From: Chara braunii
Taxonomy: Eukaryota; Streptophyta; Charophyceae; Charales; Characeae
Reading direction: 5' to 3'
DNA length: 56,283 bases
NCBI GenBank assembly: GCA_003427395.1
Contig: BFEA01000044.1
Location: forward strand, 289,306-345,588
Positions 1 to 9,524 of this stretch are shown here, in pieces. Position numbers and translations under genes: made by a program. Numbering within the stretch: the first letter of the stretch is position 1; each line of letters opens with the position of its first letter. The notes beneath the pieces are model-generated. The model was not told the origin of the DNA. It did not search any database and saw nothing but the letters and a program-made list of their open reading frames with translations.

Positions 1-26
1 AAAAAAAAAAAAAAAAAAAAAAAAAA

Positions 27-150
27 CACACTCTTTCGTGGTCTTCCCGTTCACCGTGAACGGCCGTTCACAGGCGTAGGGCCAAATGACCGGCCGTTCA
101 CGTTCAAGTGACCGGTGCCGGTCACGTTCACGGTGACGGAACGTGACCGG
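27..150. repeat. GC-rich palindrome cluster after a poly(A) start
   Basis: Bases 1-26 are a pure A run. After it come nested palindromes built from GTTCAC/GTGAAC and ACCGGT-like words. GTGAACGGCCGTTCAC at 56-71 is a perfect 16-bp palindrome. CCGGTCACGTTC (118-129) pairs perfectly with GAACGTGACCGG (139-150) around a 9-base loop. The cluster stops where recognisable integrase sequence begins, so it may mark an insertion or a rearranged edge in the retrotransposon. No function is claimed. Confidence 0.7.
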
Positions 151-815
151 CAACACGACTGGGATCAATTGCACACAGCCGCCGAAATCGCCTACAACAA
201 CGCCGTTTGTCCCTCCACTGACATGTCCCAATTTTACCTTGACCTTGGCTACCATCCCCGCCTGCCCTCCGACTTCTTGCTCCCTTTGCAACTTAACCCG
301 TCCTCTCTCTGCCCTTCGCTCAATGAATGGGTTGCAACAATGAACCGACTCCTACGAGAAGCCACTGAAGCCCTCTAACGAACACAAGAACTACTAGCCA
401 ACAAGACCAATAAACATAGACGTGACTTCACATTCAAAGTAGCGGACAAAGTCTGGCTCTCCACCAAACATCCCCCGGCAATTGCAATCTCCAACTCCCT
501 CCTGACATGAATCGTGTCCACCCTGTCTTCCACATAGAATACCTAAAAAAATACCATGAATCACCACCCCAATTCGCTGACCGCCCATATCCTAGACCCC
601 CACCAATCATGTTATCTACAGGCCCCGAATTCGTTGTAGAACCCATCATAGGACGAAGAACTACTCATGTATCTGACCACCCTGAACCAATCATAGAATA
701 CAAAGTTAAATATACAGGATGCCCTGAAGAAGAATCCGCATGGGAACCTCTTGCTAACCTTCAGAATGCCATGAAACTTGTTCGCACCTATGATCGGACC
801 CATCCTATATCCTAG
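151..815 (+). pseudogene. Ty3/Gypsy chromovirus pol 3' end: integrase C-terminal part plus chromodomain
   Basis: This is the 3' end of a chromovirus polyprotein; the integrase inserts element cDNA and the chromodomain guides it to chromatin. The first frame (to 506) carries the late integrase pattern: W.QL..AE.AYN, then ST..S.F.LDLGYHPRLP. It has a TAA at 376-378 and continues as RTQELLANKTNKHRRDFTFKVADKVWL. A frame change near 485-507, with loss of the usual linker, leads to HPVFHIEYLKKYH, the typical integrase/chromodomain junction. A chromodomain follows, with EFVVEPII, then EYKVKYTG and SAWEPLANL. Everything upstream (gag, protease, RT, RNase H) is outside the window or lost. The stop, the frame change and the missing linker mark it as dead. 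The 3' LTR of the same element is probably the one at 3007. Confidence 0.88.
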
Positions 816-1526
816 CTACCCACTATGAGTAGGCCCTACCTGAACCCTACCTAAACCCTGTCTCAACTCTGCTTAAACCCTGTCTCAGCCCTGCCTCCCT
901 GCTCTACACACATCCCCTGTACCCAGCAAAACCCTTGCCTCTTGACCTCCCTCTGTCTGATCTGCTCTTGCCTCCGTCTCGTCCCATTCTCCCATCTGTC
1001 CTCCGCCACATCTCTGTCACCTCTTGTCCAAGCCCTACATGTGGCCCGTGCGCGTCGCCAGCGATAAAGGATCTAATGGCAAGCGCACGAGGACGATGGC
1101 ATGCTGCAGCTCAGTACGAGGAGATAAGACAGCCGGTTGGCCACCATGCTGTTCCCTTTGGCCGGCACCTTGGACTCACAGACTTCTGGAGCAGCACCTT
1201 TGACATGGACAGCAAGATCAGTCTGCAACCTGTTATCCGGCTCAGACCTCGTCATCAGATCGTGTACACTGTACCGGATGCAACCTGCTACTGGGACAAT
1301 CAAGCTGAAGCCCTCGCCGTCTACAACACAGAACTGCTCAAGACTGCTTCCTCACCGACACTTCTGCAACACCCTCCAAGACCTATCTTCAAGACTTTCT
1401 CAACGGACCACTACACAGAACTTGCAGCCTGTACCCAAAACCCCGACCCTCAGCAACCCCGACCCCGGACATTGCAAGACAATTTCCTTTTTGGGGCAAG
1501 TACGTTTATATCACCCTTTGGTTTCG
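816..1526 (+). other. Chromovirus 3' spacer, no recognisable gene
   Basis: This lies between the chromodomain stop and the inverted-repeat element. It starts with short irregular repeats of AACCCTGTCT-like words (about 840-900). An open frame of 223 codons begins at 935, but its product is Pro/Leu-rich, matches no family I know and runs into the inverted repeat. I treat it as untranslated 3' spacer of the retrotransposon. Confidence 0.5.
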
Positions 1527-2381
1527 AAAGGGCAAAAAAAACACGAATGGGCAACGAAAAAATGGCTGTAGTTCAAAAAGGCAGAAAAAACAGCAAAAGG
1601 CGGTAACATCAGGCCCCGAGTTCGAAAAGGCAGAAATACCGCATTTTGCAGGCTTTTTTTTTTTTTTTCCGGTCGGTCGGTCGCCCGCCCGCTGCGCCGC
1701 AGCGCCACAGCTGGGGTCTGGTCCCACCTAACGTTGTTGAGTTTAGAAAACTCAGCCATTTCGACATTAATAAATTCAAAACAAGAAATTAAAAAACTGA
1801 AAAAAATGCTAGAAATAGCTTTTCTCCTTATTTTTTATAACGTAACTCGGAGAAATGAAACATGTCTGGAACAGTCGGAGTGAAAGTCTCCGTGAAAAAG
1901 GGATACTCCCCATGGTGAGGGGACAGGAGGTCACCATTTGTAAAATGGACAGGGACGACGTGGATGGCCAAATGCATTCATTGCCCAAAGAAGGAAACGA
2001 GTTTGATGCCAGACAGCCAAACACAGCTGTCAGAGTTCCTCCGTTTCAGGATGCAATGAGGTCTTAAAAAACAAAAAAAAGGAAAGGCACTGCGGTTGAG
2101 AAATGTACCCTACCCTCGGTAGGGTAGTTTTCTCAATGGAAAATGGCTTCCCGCCCAAACCAAAAGGGCCAACGCATACTACAAAACGGATTTCACGTCA
2201 AAGAAATATTCTACAAAATGACTAAATCTAATAGGTTATTCTCCTGTATTTTGGTACCGTTAGATTCGCAATACATCAACGGCAGAGTTCCGTCCCACCA
2301 TGCCACACGTGATAGAAAGCCTAGCGTTGAGAAAACTCAACGCTGTAGGTGGGACTAGACCCCTGGAAGGAGAAAGAAAAG

Positions 2382-2432
<51 letters not shown>

Positions 2433-2627
2433 TTTCGGTCGGTCGGTCGGTCGCCCGCCTGGTGCGCCGCGCCGCGGCTGGGAAAAAAAAAAANAAAAAC
2501 GGTCTACAAAATACGGTATTTCTGCCTTTTCGAACTCGGGGCCTGATGTTACCGCCTTTTGCTGTTATTTCTGCCTTTTCGAACTGCGGCCATTTTTTCA
2601 TTGCCCATTCATGTTTTTTTTGCCTTT
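1527..2627. mobile_element. 1.1-kb element with long terminal inverted repeats (foldback or non-autonomous DNA transposon)
   Basis: The left arm (about 1527-1758) and right arm (about 2322-2627) are inverted copies of each other. Matching blocks include GGCAAAAAAAACA, GAATGGGCAA.GAAAAAATGG, AACAGCAAAAGGCGG, TCAGGCCCCGAGTTCG, and on the inner side GGTCTNGTCCCACCTA followed by GTTGAG..AAAACTCA. The right arm carries a (GTT)n run at about 2382-2431 and an N at 2494 inside an A run. The interior (1760-2320) has a small hairpin at 2106-2128 and no recognisable protein. The element sits in the chromovirus 3' spacer, so it probably inserted there. I found no clear target duplication. Confidence 0.75.
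2382..2431 (+). repeat. (GTT)n microsatellite
   Basis: About 16 perfect GTT units lie inside the right arm of the inverted-repeat element. They are absent from the left arm, so they expanded after the arms formed. Confidence 0.95.
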
Positions 2628-2659
2628 CTTCCTTGTTTTTAAGGATCACATAACCCTCC

Positions 2660-2845
2660 CGCCCCCTGAAACCCCTAGTTCACCAGTAGTATTTCCCCGT
2701 TCCCCGTTATTCCCAACCCCTTAGTTCATCAGTAGGATTACCCGATTCCCTGAAGTTCCCTTAGCTCATCAGTAGTATAACCTTGTTCCCCTGCAGTTAC
2801 CAGTCACCAGTAGGATAACCCTGTTCCCAGTTCACTGGCAATAAA
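2660..2845 (+). repeat. Degenerate tandem repeat, unit roughly 50 bp
   Basis: Four imperfect copies of a unit resembling AGTTCACCAGTAGTATAACC followed by a CCTGTTCCCC-like block are seen around 2685, 2725, 2767 and 2806. They lie in the 3' untranslated spacer of the chromovirus, just ahead of the polypurine tract and LTR. Confidence 0.65.
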
Positions 2846-2991
2846 CCATGTTCCCTCTTACTCCCCAGCCCAGGCCATCCACATTATACCCCTCTCCCCT
2901 TTCGACATGATGACCAGTGATCCGCCCCATCCCATCCTTCACAGACGTCAGCATTGTTTCATGACTTTTGGCAGCTGGGACGTTGCCTTCT

Positions 2992-3006
2992 AGAGGGAGG
3001 GGATAG
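2992..3006 (+). other. Polypurine tract of the chromovirus
   Basis: AGAGGGAGGGGATAG ends directly against the TGTTAC start of the LTR. A purine run in this place primes plus-strand DNA synthesis in Ty3/Gypsy elements. Its position also fixes the LTR start. Confidence 0.75.
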
Positions 3007-3539
3007 TGTTACGGACTCAGCCAGGGCTCGATCCCTGGTCCGCGGGTTACCACCCACCAACCTACTATTTTATTTTATTTTTTTGTTTTCTTGTTTTTAT
3101 TTTTTTCTGCTCTTGTTCTGACTGTTGACGCCCTCTGCAGTTGGCGTCCGTTCTCAAATTCCTCCTTGGCACTTTCGGACTTTGACACTTGGCGCCATCC
3201 GACAATTTGGCGCCCAGACTCAGACCTTCGATTTTCAGTTCAGCCCTGTGGCAAATTGCACCTCTGCCCTTGGGACTGAACTTGAGTCCTGTACTTAAGA
3301 CAGGACCAAAGCCCAGTACGGGCATTCAGTTTTAGGTCTCCGTGCTTGTGCTTCAGTTTGACTTGCTGCTACATTGTGTTCAGAATCCAAGATTGTGACT
3401 TTGCGCGACTTTCCCTCGCCGTGTCTCCGTCCATCGCATCGAGTCGAGTCCATGTCAAGTTGAGTGAGTGTGTGTGTGTGCCCTCACTCTCTCCCTCTCT
3501 CTCCCCCGGGCCTCGCTACTCTGCCTCCGCCTCGTCACA
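3007..3539 (+). repeat. 3' LTR of the chromovirus (about 533 bp)
   Basis: It starts with TGTTACGG directly after a polypurine tract. I place its end at CTCGTCACA (3531-3539), giving TG...CA termini. It contains a TG/TC-rich stretch near its end. No second copy is visible because the 5' part of the element lies outside the window. The start is well supported; the end is inferred from the TG...CA rule. Confidence 0.65.
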
Positions 3540-3789
3540 GTAGACCAGATAGTCGAGAACCAAGCAGAAAGCGTAGTGCACCGAGATACAAGCCAAATAA
3601 GAGCAATACAATGAACTCAAATGTCGACACTCTCTCGCCACATCAACACAGTTAGTATCCAATGTCGCTCTTGATTGGTGCTCAGCGCCCAACCTCAGCC
3701 TACTAGACTAGCCTACACTACGTTCATGCAACAGGCATTACTTCGAAGCTGAAGACCAATGTACGTGACGACGTCGCCAATGCAGACTG

Positions 3790-3950
3790 CCAGCATACAC
3801 CAGGTACGTGTCTCTCTCCTCCCCCCAGCACCCCCTGGGAGGCCAGCATACACCAGGTACGTGTCTGTCTCCTCCCCTCAGCACCCCCTGGGAGGCCAGC
3901 ATACACCAGGTATGTGTCTCTCTCCTCCCCTCAGCACCCCCTGTCCTCCC
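3790..3950 (+). repeat. Minisatellite, three copies of a 53-54-bp unit
   Basis: The unit starts CAGCATACACCAGGTACGTG and continues with TCTCTCCTCC and CAGCACCCCCTGGGAGG. Copies begin at 3790, 3844 and 3897; the third is incomplete at its end. Copies are about 95% alike. Unit length is not a clean multiple of three, so the reading frame shifts between copies and the array is not a coding repeat. Confidence 0.85.
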
Positions 3951-4580
3951 ACAGTATGCGCCTCCTAGCCGAAGACCACCAACGCCATCACCTGCCTTGC
4001 GCCCCAGCAGCCCAGCTATGGCCGCGGTGCGTCCGCTGTGACCGCAGCGCCCCTCTCACCTCTCAGCGCCCGCGTGTGCCCTTGCCAGCCAGTGCGAAGC
4101 AGCCGCTCGTGCAATGATGTAGCAGCGTGACCGCAATGCCCGACTAGGCCAGAATACCCTGGGCAGGGGCGAGCACTGTGCTTTATGGAAAGTGCGCCCT
4201 CTTTGGCCTGCGCTGGGCCGCAAACATGCGGCCCAGTAGCTTGACATCGGCCCAAAGTGTCTGCGCCAAGGCCCATTCAGACAGTTGCCCGGGATTGCAA
4301 CTTCACGATGTGCCCAACCACCCACGTAAACTGTGACATGCTCCCTGCTTGCTGATTGGCCAAGAGGCCAGCTCCCACGTCCAAGCATAGAAGAGCCTTT
4401 AAGGCTCTCGTAAGATTCTAATGCTCACGAGCTGGGCCTTTGTAACCAACTGGCACGGGCACACTGTCTGGTGCCCACAATGCAGAAATGGCACAGTTGA
4501 GGCCCTGTGTAGAATTCAGGCCCGCCTCCACTTAGGCCGGGCACATTGCTTGCCTGGGACCCCTTGGGCATTGGGAGGCC
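3951..4580. other. Unassigned stretch left of the Penelope-like element
   Basis: GC-rich sequence with short ORFs on both strands and no recognisable domain. It contains no microsatellite or clear inverted repeat. It may be flanking genomic DNA of the retroelement at 4581. Confidence 0.4.
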
Positions 4581-4926
4581 ATGGGTGAAAGTACACACAC
4601 ACACGATCAACAAGATCGAAGTCCAAGTAACTGCGACAAGAGCTTTCAATAGAAAGAGTAACATCCAAGAGGTCGCGAACGACAACTTGAGAATAACCTC
4701 AACTCTCCACCACTTCTTCTCCCTTTACTGCACCCGCACTTCCACTTCCCAAAACCAGGCACCAGCCTGGCGCCATGTCTGCGACAAAAGCTTTCAATAG
4801 AGAGAGTAACATCCAAGAGGTNGCGAACGAAAACTCGAGAATAACCTCAACTCTCCACCACTTCTTCTCTCTTTACTGCACCCGCACTTCCACTTCCCAA
4901 AACCAGGCACCAGCCTGGCACCATGT
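4581..4926 (-). repeat. Left pseudo-LTR (3' end) of the Penelope-like element
   Basis: A direct copy of 9155-9480. It starts with GGTGAAAGTACACACACACA, runs through GATCAACAAGATC and ends with GGCACCAGCCTGGCNCCATG. Inside, a unit of about 150 bp starting GCGACAARAGCTTTCAATAG is present twice in tandem (from about 4637 and 4784). One N is at 4822. About 50 bases further on, the sequence enters the RT stop region. Confidence 0.85.
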
Positions 4927-4973
4927 CGAAAGAGGACTAGACCGTAGTCTGACTAATCTATATATAGCAGAAG

Positions 4974-6463
4974 CTATTCCGAGCTCCCACACAGAAGACT
5001 GACAGTCAATTGCCAAAACGAGTCGCGATTCCGTGCGAAGTTCCCGAGAGCCTTCGCGAAGAAGAGATCAGAAAAACTCTTCGCCCTGTACTCTTTCCTC
5101 AGGGTAAGAACCTGCTGGGGAATACGGGCTCGATCCGTAGTGTTCCTGTCTATACGGTACAGCCAACCCGTAATAGACGCCAGTTTCTGCCTTCTAGAGG
5201 ACCACGAATTGAGGTCCTGACCAGTTCTAAAAGTAATCTGGTCAGAAGACCACATCGTATCCTGATTCTTGGTTCGCTGAAAACAACCAAAAAAAGGAAA
5301 CATCCATTTTACTTCCATACCGCACCCAAGGAAATCCCAGGTACCGGAACAATTGTCGGTCCTTTTCAAGGTCAGTGACTCTGGAAAGCAACTCTCGAAC
5401 TTTCTTCTGATCCTGTTGGCTTTCACAATAGACTTTCCGTCTCCCTGGTTATAGGCCAAGAAAATGGACACATCATCCATGAGCCTCACTCCATACACTA
5501 ACCTTCGGTTGGTTCCCAATGAGATCAGAAACCGCCACTCTGCATGCGCACACATAATGCATGCAAGTGGCGGACTGGTACTTTTCCCCATGGGAATACC
5601 GAACACTTGCCTTAACAGAACGTCTAAAGCTTTAGTGTAGGTATGCGAGAGTTCAAAATCCACGAAACTCCGAATCTGCAGCCTGGTCACTCTCCACCAA
5701 TTGTCATACAACCTGCTTCCAAAGGTGGCCCCCTTCCCCCTAGGATTCACTCTGATTTCCTTCACATCACAAAAACAATCAAGCAACCAATCCAAAGTTA
5801 ATCGTATCTCCTGATGAAAGAGACTACTGAACATATCTTTAATATCATAAGATGTGGCCATCACTCTAGCATCTTGATATGCTTTCTTCATGCATACATT
5901 GGCTTTGTCCAGATGACCTCCCAATCTACTAACAGCATTAAGATAAAAATGCACTTTCTCTGGTAACTGGTTCAGAAGATGGTTCAGCGCTCTCGCCACC
6001 TTTCTGCAGATGTGATTAGTGGGTTCACGATACGTGGGGCATATTGGGCGGAATCGGGACAGGTCTTTCTGCTTCGGAAGGACATACGCGCATCCCACAC
6101 TCCCTTTCACTTTCCAAGCTCCCATTTTTTGTAGACCTCTATTCTTAAAATCCTGCCTCGCTTCTTTCCAAACACTGCCCTCATCGTTCTGCGTGGCTAC
6201 ATAGCCCTCACTTCTCACAAATAGGTCGTTTTCTGCTTCCAAGTACATCTTATTAGCACAATTTCACCCGGATGACAATCGACCGGAGTGAAAACCAAAT
6301 CTGGAAAACTCCGTTTCAAAGCCCACACATCTTCCATCGATACCTCCCCTGGTTTCCTTACCGACTGATTGAAACATTCGTAAACGTTATCCTTAGTAAA
6401 ATTCACAGAAATCAACGGACCAGGTTTCCATTTAGCAAAGCCTTCCGCCAACTCAGTGGCCAT
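4974..6463 (-). pseudogene. Penelope-like reverse transcriptase (frameshifted)
   Basis: RNA-dependent DNA polymerase of the element. The frame starting at 6463 gives a lead-in of 82 residues (VFTPVDCHPGEIVL near its end). A one-base shift near 6258 moves into the frame that runs from 6248 to the stop at 4974. In that 424-residue part I see CAYVLPKQKDLSRFRPICP at about residues 53-71 (early RT motif), DIKDMF at 135-140 (motif A aspartate), GIPMGKS at 217-223 (motif B) and LMDDVSIF at 256-263 (motif C, paired aspartates). These match the Penelope RT pattern rather than LINE or LTR RTs. All catalytic residues are present. Only the two frameshifts (near 6460 and 6258) separate this part from the nuclease region upstream. 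Confidence 0.87.
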
Positions 6464-7880
6464 GGATTCTACCCTGTCGCCTGCGTCCCTTCACAGGTCG
6501 AGGTATGTTGTTTGAATTCAGGATGGAACGAGGAAGTCCCGGGATCTCGCTCAAACGACATTTCACATGCCCATCAATACAAGGCAAATTGTAACTCGTG
6601 CAAGTGTAGGCCTGCACGTCTTTGACGGCGGCCTTACGATGATTGCACAGTACGTCAGCAATAGACGGGTTTTTAACCCACACTACCTTGACCTTTCTTT
6701 GAAAAATGTCGCTCACAAATAATGGGAATTCCAAGTCTTTGATTCTCTCGTCACATAAACGCCTCACCCCGGCTAGACTGACGCGGTCATCATACCTCAC
6801 CTTAACAACCAAATTAGCATACAAATTGAAGTCATATCCTCGTTTGCTAGCCGCAAATAAGATTCTCTTTAAAAAATCCCTAGTAGCCTTCCTACTGAAT
6901 TCATACGCAGCCGACAACAAGTCGAAGAGAAAACACAAATCACGAAGAAACAGAGTATCTCGTTTCTTTGGAAGGTGTAAGATGGAGGTCAGGAAGGCAT
7001 GAAGTCGCTTAGATTTCCGTTTCCTCCTCTTCGAATATACAAAGTTAATGTCTCTACAATCCTCGACATCACCCTTGCAATCTTTGAAACGATGTTTCCT
7101 CCCACTGACTTCCACCTCAGAATTCCCGAAAACACTGCGCACGGTTTTCCATTTATCACACCATATCCCTCCCCCCTCCGACTTCAAAACGAAATTACGT
7201 ACTCCATCTTTCTCTGCGTCACTCAAAACTTGCAGTAATTTCACCGTGGAAAATGTCGAATCACCCCGCCTAACCCGAATCACTTCTCTATTCTCTCGAG
7301 CATGGTTATTCCTCCTTCCTCCTTTTGACTTCCCTTTTCGCTCCTTCTTACCTCTTCTACCTTTTCGTCTCTGCTTCTTCCCCCTGCGTTTCACACATCT
7401 GTAGCCTCTACTGTTCAAACAAGGTGACCAAGTACGAATATACCAATTTTCGAGGCTAATCAACGCATCAGCACGATCTAAACACACAGGGATAAGTACG
7501 TAGCTATGTATACCGACACATTCCATCCATCGATGGAAATGGGAGGCATGCACTTCATTGCTACGGGACTTCTGTCTGTGCTCGGCCCACCGAGTATCTA
7601 ATAACCTCTCCGTCTTACCTACGTAAGTAGCTTTGCACCATGGTGAAACACCCACATATACACAACTAGTAGGTCGGTCAAAGACATCCGGATTACCTGC
7701 CAAAAGATTTCCCCAGTCATTCGCGAACTTGGTCAGCCATGGGATACATCCACGAGAGGTTAGAGCCACAACTATCCAGCGAAAAAGAGTCTCCACATCA
7801 GCTTGTACGGGCGAGTGTGAGCGACGCAAATTTGACAACGATCTGCCGCATTCCCATAGTTCCTCATTACTGTAATCTCG
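6453..7880 (-). pseudogene. GIY-YIG endonuclease region of the Penelope-like element
   Basis: The nuclease nicks target DNA to prime reverse transcription. In the frame running from 7838 to 6453 the domain lies at 7413-7664: CVYVG (GIY position), then TYVGKTE (YIG position), RWAEH with the conserved Arg and His, and SLENWYIRTWSPCLN with the conserved Glu and the Asn near the end. A Lys/Arg-rich stretch follows (RGKKQRRKGRRGKKER), then a linker of about 290 residues with no family I recognise, ending IPGLPRSILNSNNIPRP. That last block recurs in the second element at 54.8 kb. Between the TGA at 7881-7883 and this ORF the same frame is open (ELWECGRSL), so it is the continuation of the upstream region, broken by one stop. 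Confidence 0.85.
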
Positions 7881-9054
7881 TCAGTCCAGGTCTTCTTTCT
7901 CCGACTCGTCTGAGGTCTCCCCGTCCTCGGATTCACTGTCCTCTGAGGTAGATGTTGATATCGGTTCTTCCTTCCCCTTGGAATGCGCGTACGTAGATAG
8001 GCCAACCGCCTCCTTTCCATGCCCGTAAGCAACACGAGCTCGATGCTCGGCCAGGGCCGCCACCGCCTGCCCTTTCCGAAAGTATGACACGCCTGCGCTC
8101 TTACTCATCTTCTGGATTTCACGATAGTCCAGCCCCTCCAAATACCTGATCGTATCGTCTACAAACCTTTCCCTTGCTCCGGGTCCCGAACCCGCCATAG
8201 CTCCTTTCTTCGAGGGATCATTCTTCTCGCGTAGACTCCTCATGGTAATGGGCTTCAAGCCCATCTACATCTTCTTCGCAGATAGAGGAGGTCGTCCCCT
8301 CCGCACACGATTATCTTCAAGAGGCGTACTCTCCGGGCTCGATTGCGACTCCTCCTCCTCAGTAGTAGTTATCCGCTTTCGCTTGTCGGCAATCGTCAAA
8401 CGCCCTGTACGATGACTAATCTCCAACACTTCTTCGTCAGACGAAGGATAGTACTTATCTTGAAATTGTCGATGCTTGCGCGCCCTCCTTTGTTCACGCC
8501 TTCTACGACTGCGACTCTTATTGCTGAGCGGCGAGTCGCTCCCCTCCTCCTTTCGCTCTAGCCTTTCTCCATATCTCTTAGAGAATTGGATATCAATGAT
8601 CTTAGCCAAGCGTTGGCCGTTCTCGTCCTGTTCTTGCTTACGTCTCTCCTCCTTACGCTTCTTCTTTCCTCTTTCTCAAGTCTCTCTCTATCCTGTCGCT
8701 CCCTTTCCTCCTTTTCCTGCTTTTTACGAGCCTTAGCTTCCTCCTTGCTACCAGTAAGGTCACCAGATCTTTGACACTGTCAGACCCTGTACTCTGGTGC
8801 TTACTATCCGCAGACGGAGACCTCTTAGATTGCTCCCATCTTCGGCCTGCAGGGGAGGTGGAACGGCCTCGCTGCTTGGGAAGTGAGTCGGCGCCGGTCT
8901 CTACCTCCAACGCTTCACACTTGTCCTTCCAGTACAGCCAACAGTCACTGTTTGCAACTATAGCAAGTAGGAGGACCTCATCGAGGAGGATCTCCATCCC
9001 TGCCGTCATTGCCGCCTTGCTGACTTGACGAGGCCATCGAGTTCTCGTCAGCAA
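7881..9054 (-). pseudogene. N-terminal basic coiled-coil region of the Penelope-like polyprotein
   Basis: Reading leftward from 9054, the first frame begins MLTRTRWPRQVSKAAMTAGM and becomes Lys/Arg/Glu-rich. A frameshift between about 8653 and 8620 leads to KRKEERRKQEQDENG, AKIIDIQFSKRYGERLERKE, and a Ser/Arg/acidic low-complexity part. A TAG at 8265-8267 interrupts the frame; it resumes with a segment holding IRYLEGLDYREIQKMSKSAG and an acidic tail up to the TGA at 7881-7883. The frame after 8609 is the same as that of the nuclease, so all of this was probably one polypeptide. Function is unknown; coiled-coil and basic segments suggest self-association and nucleic-acid binding. Confidence 0.7.
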
Positions 9055-9154
9055 GGCTTGAGAAGTCAGTCAAAAGACTCAAAAGAGTCAAAACTCCAAT
9101 TCGCTTGACCACCACACGAAGTGTCTGCCCTCCGCAGGTTACCAAGGGCTTCAG

Positions 9155-9480
9155 CAATGGGTGAAAGTACACACACACACGATCAACAAGATCAAAGTCC
9201 AAGTAACTGCGACAAAAGCTTTCAATAGAGAAAGTAACATCCAAGAGGTCAAGAATAACCTCAACTCTCCACCACTTCTTCTCCCTTTACTGCACTTCCA
9301 CTTCCCAAAACCAGGCACCAGCCTGGCGCCACGTCTGCGACAAAAGCTTTCAATAGAGAGAGTAACATCCAAGAGGTCGCGAACGACAACTCGAGAATAA
9401 CCTCAACTCTCCACCACTTCTTCTCCCTTTACTGCACCCGGACTTCCACTTCCCAAAACAAGGCACCAGCCTGGCGCCAT
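9155..9480 (-). repeat. Right pseudo-LTR (5' end) of the Penelope-like element
   Basis: A direct copy of 4581-4926, with the same internal tandem duplication (units from about 9207 and 9340). The first unit is shorter here: it lacks about 20 bases after AACATCCAAGAGGTC and the CCGCACTT segment. It ends GGCGCCATGG and is followed at once by a long T run (9485-9523). Confidence 0.85.
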
Positions 9481-9481
9481 G

Positions 9482-9484
<3 letters not shown>

Positions 9485-9523
<39 letters not shown>
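9485..9523 (+). repeat. Poly(T) run
   Basis: A run of about 39 T joins the outer end of the right pseudo-LTR to unrelated sequence. Read on the element's own strand it is a poly(A) run in front of the 5' end, possibly the tail of another retroposon or a tandem element junction. Confidence 0.9.

Positions 9524-9524
<1 letters not shown>

Larger units (their letters stand above)
4581..9480 (-). mobile_element. Penelope-like element with N-terminal GIY-YIG nuclease, between pseudo-LTRs
   Basis: A retroelement of about 4.9 kb read on the minus strand. In reading order it has a right-hand terminal repeat, a basic coiled-coil region, a GIY-YIG nuclease, a linker, a reverse transcriptase and a left-hand terminal repeat. 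Classical Penelope elements carry the nuclease after the RT; here it precedes it, as described for the Chlamys/Naiad group. Terminal direct repeats (pseudo-LTRs) are usual in Penelope-like elements. The coding region has only two in-frame stops and about three frameshifts over some 1,360 codons, so the copy is fairly young. A T run of about 40 bases abuts its right end. Confidence 0.82.

Noticed and set aside
935-1606. 223-codon ORF after the chromodomain
   Set aside because: It has no known domain, lies in the element's 3' spacer, and runs into the inverted-repeat element.
4581-4926. Search for a hammerhead ribozyme in the pseudo-LTRs, as known in other Penelope-like elements
   Set aside because: Neither strand of either terminal repeat has a CTGANGA plus GAAA arrangement.
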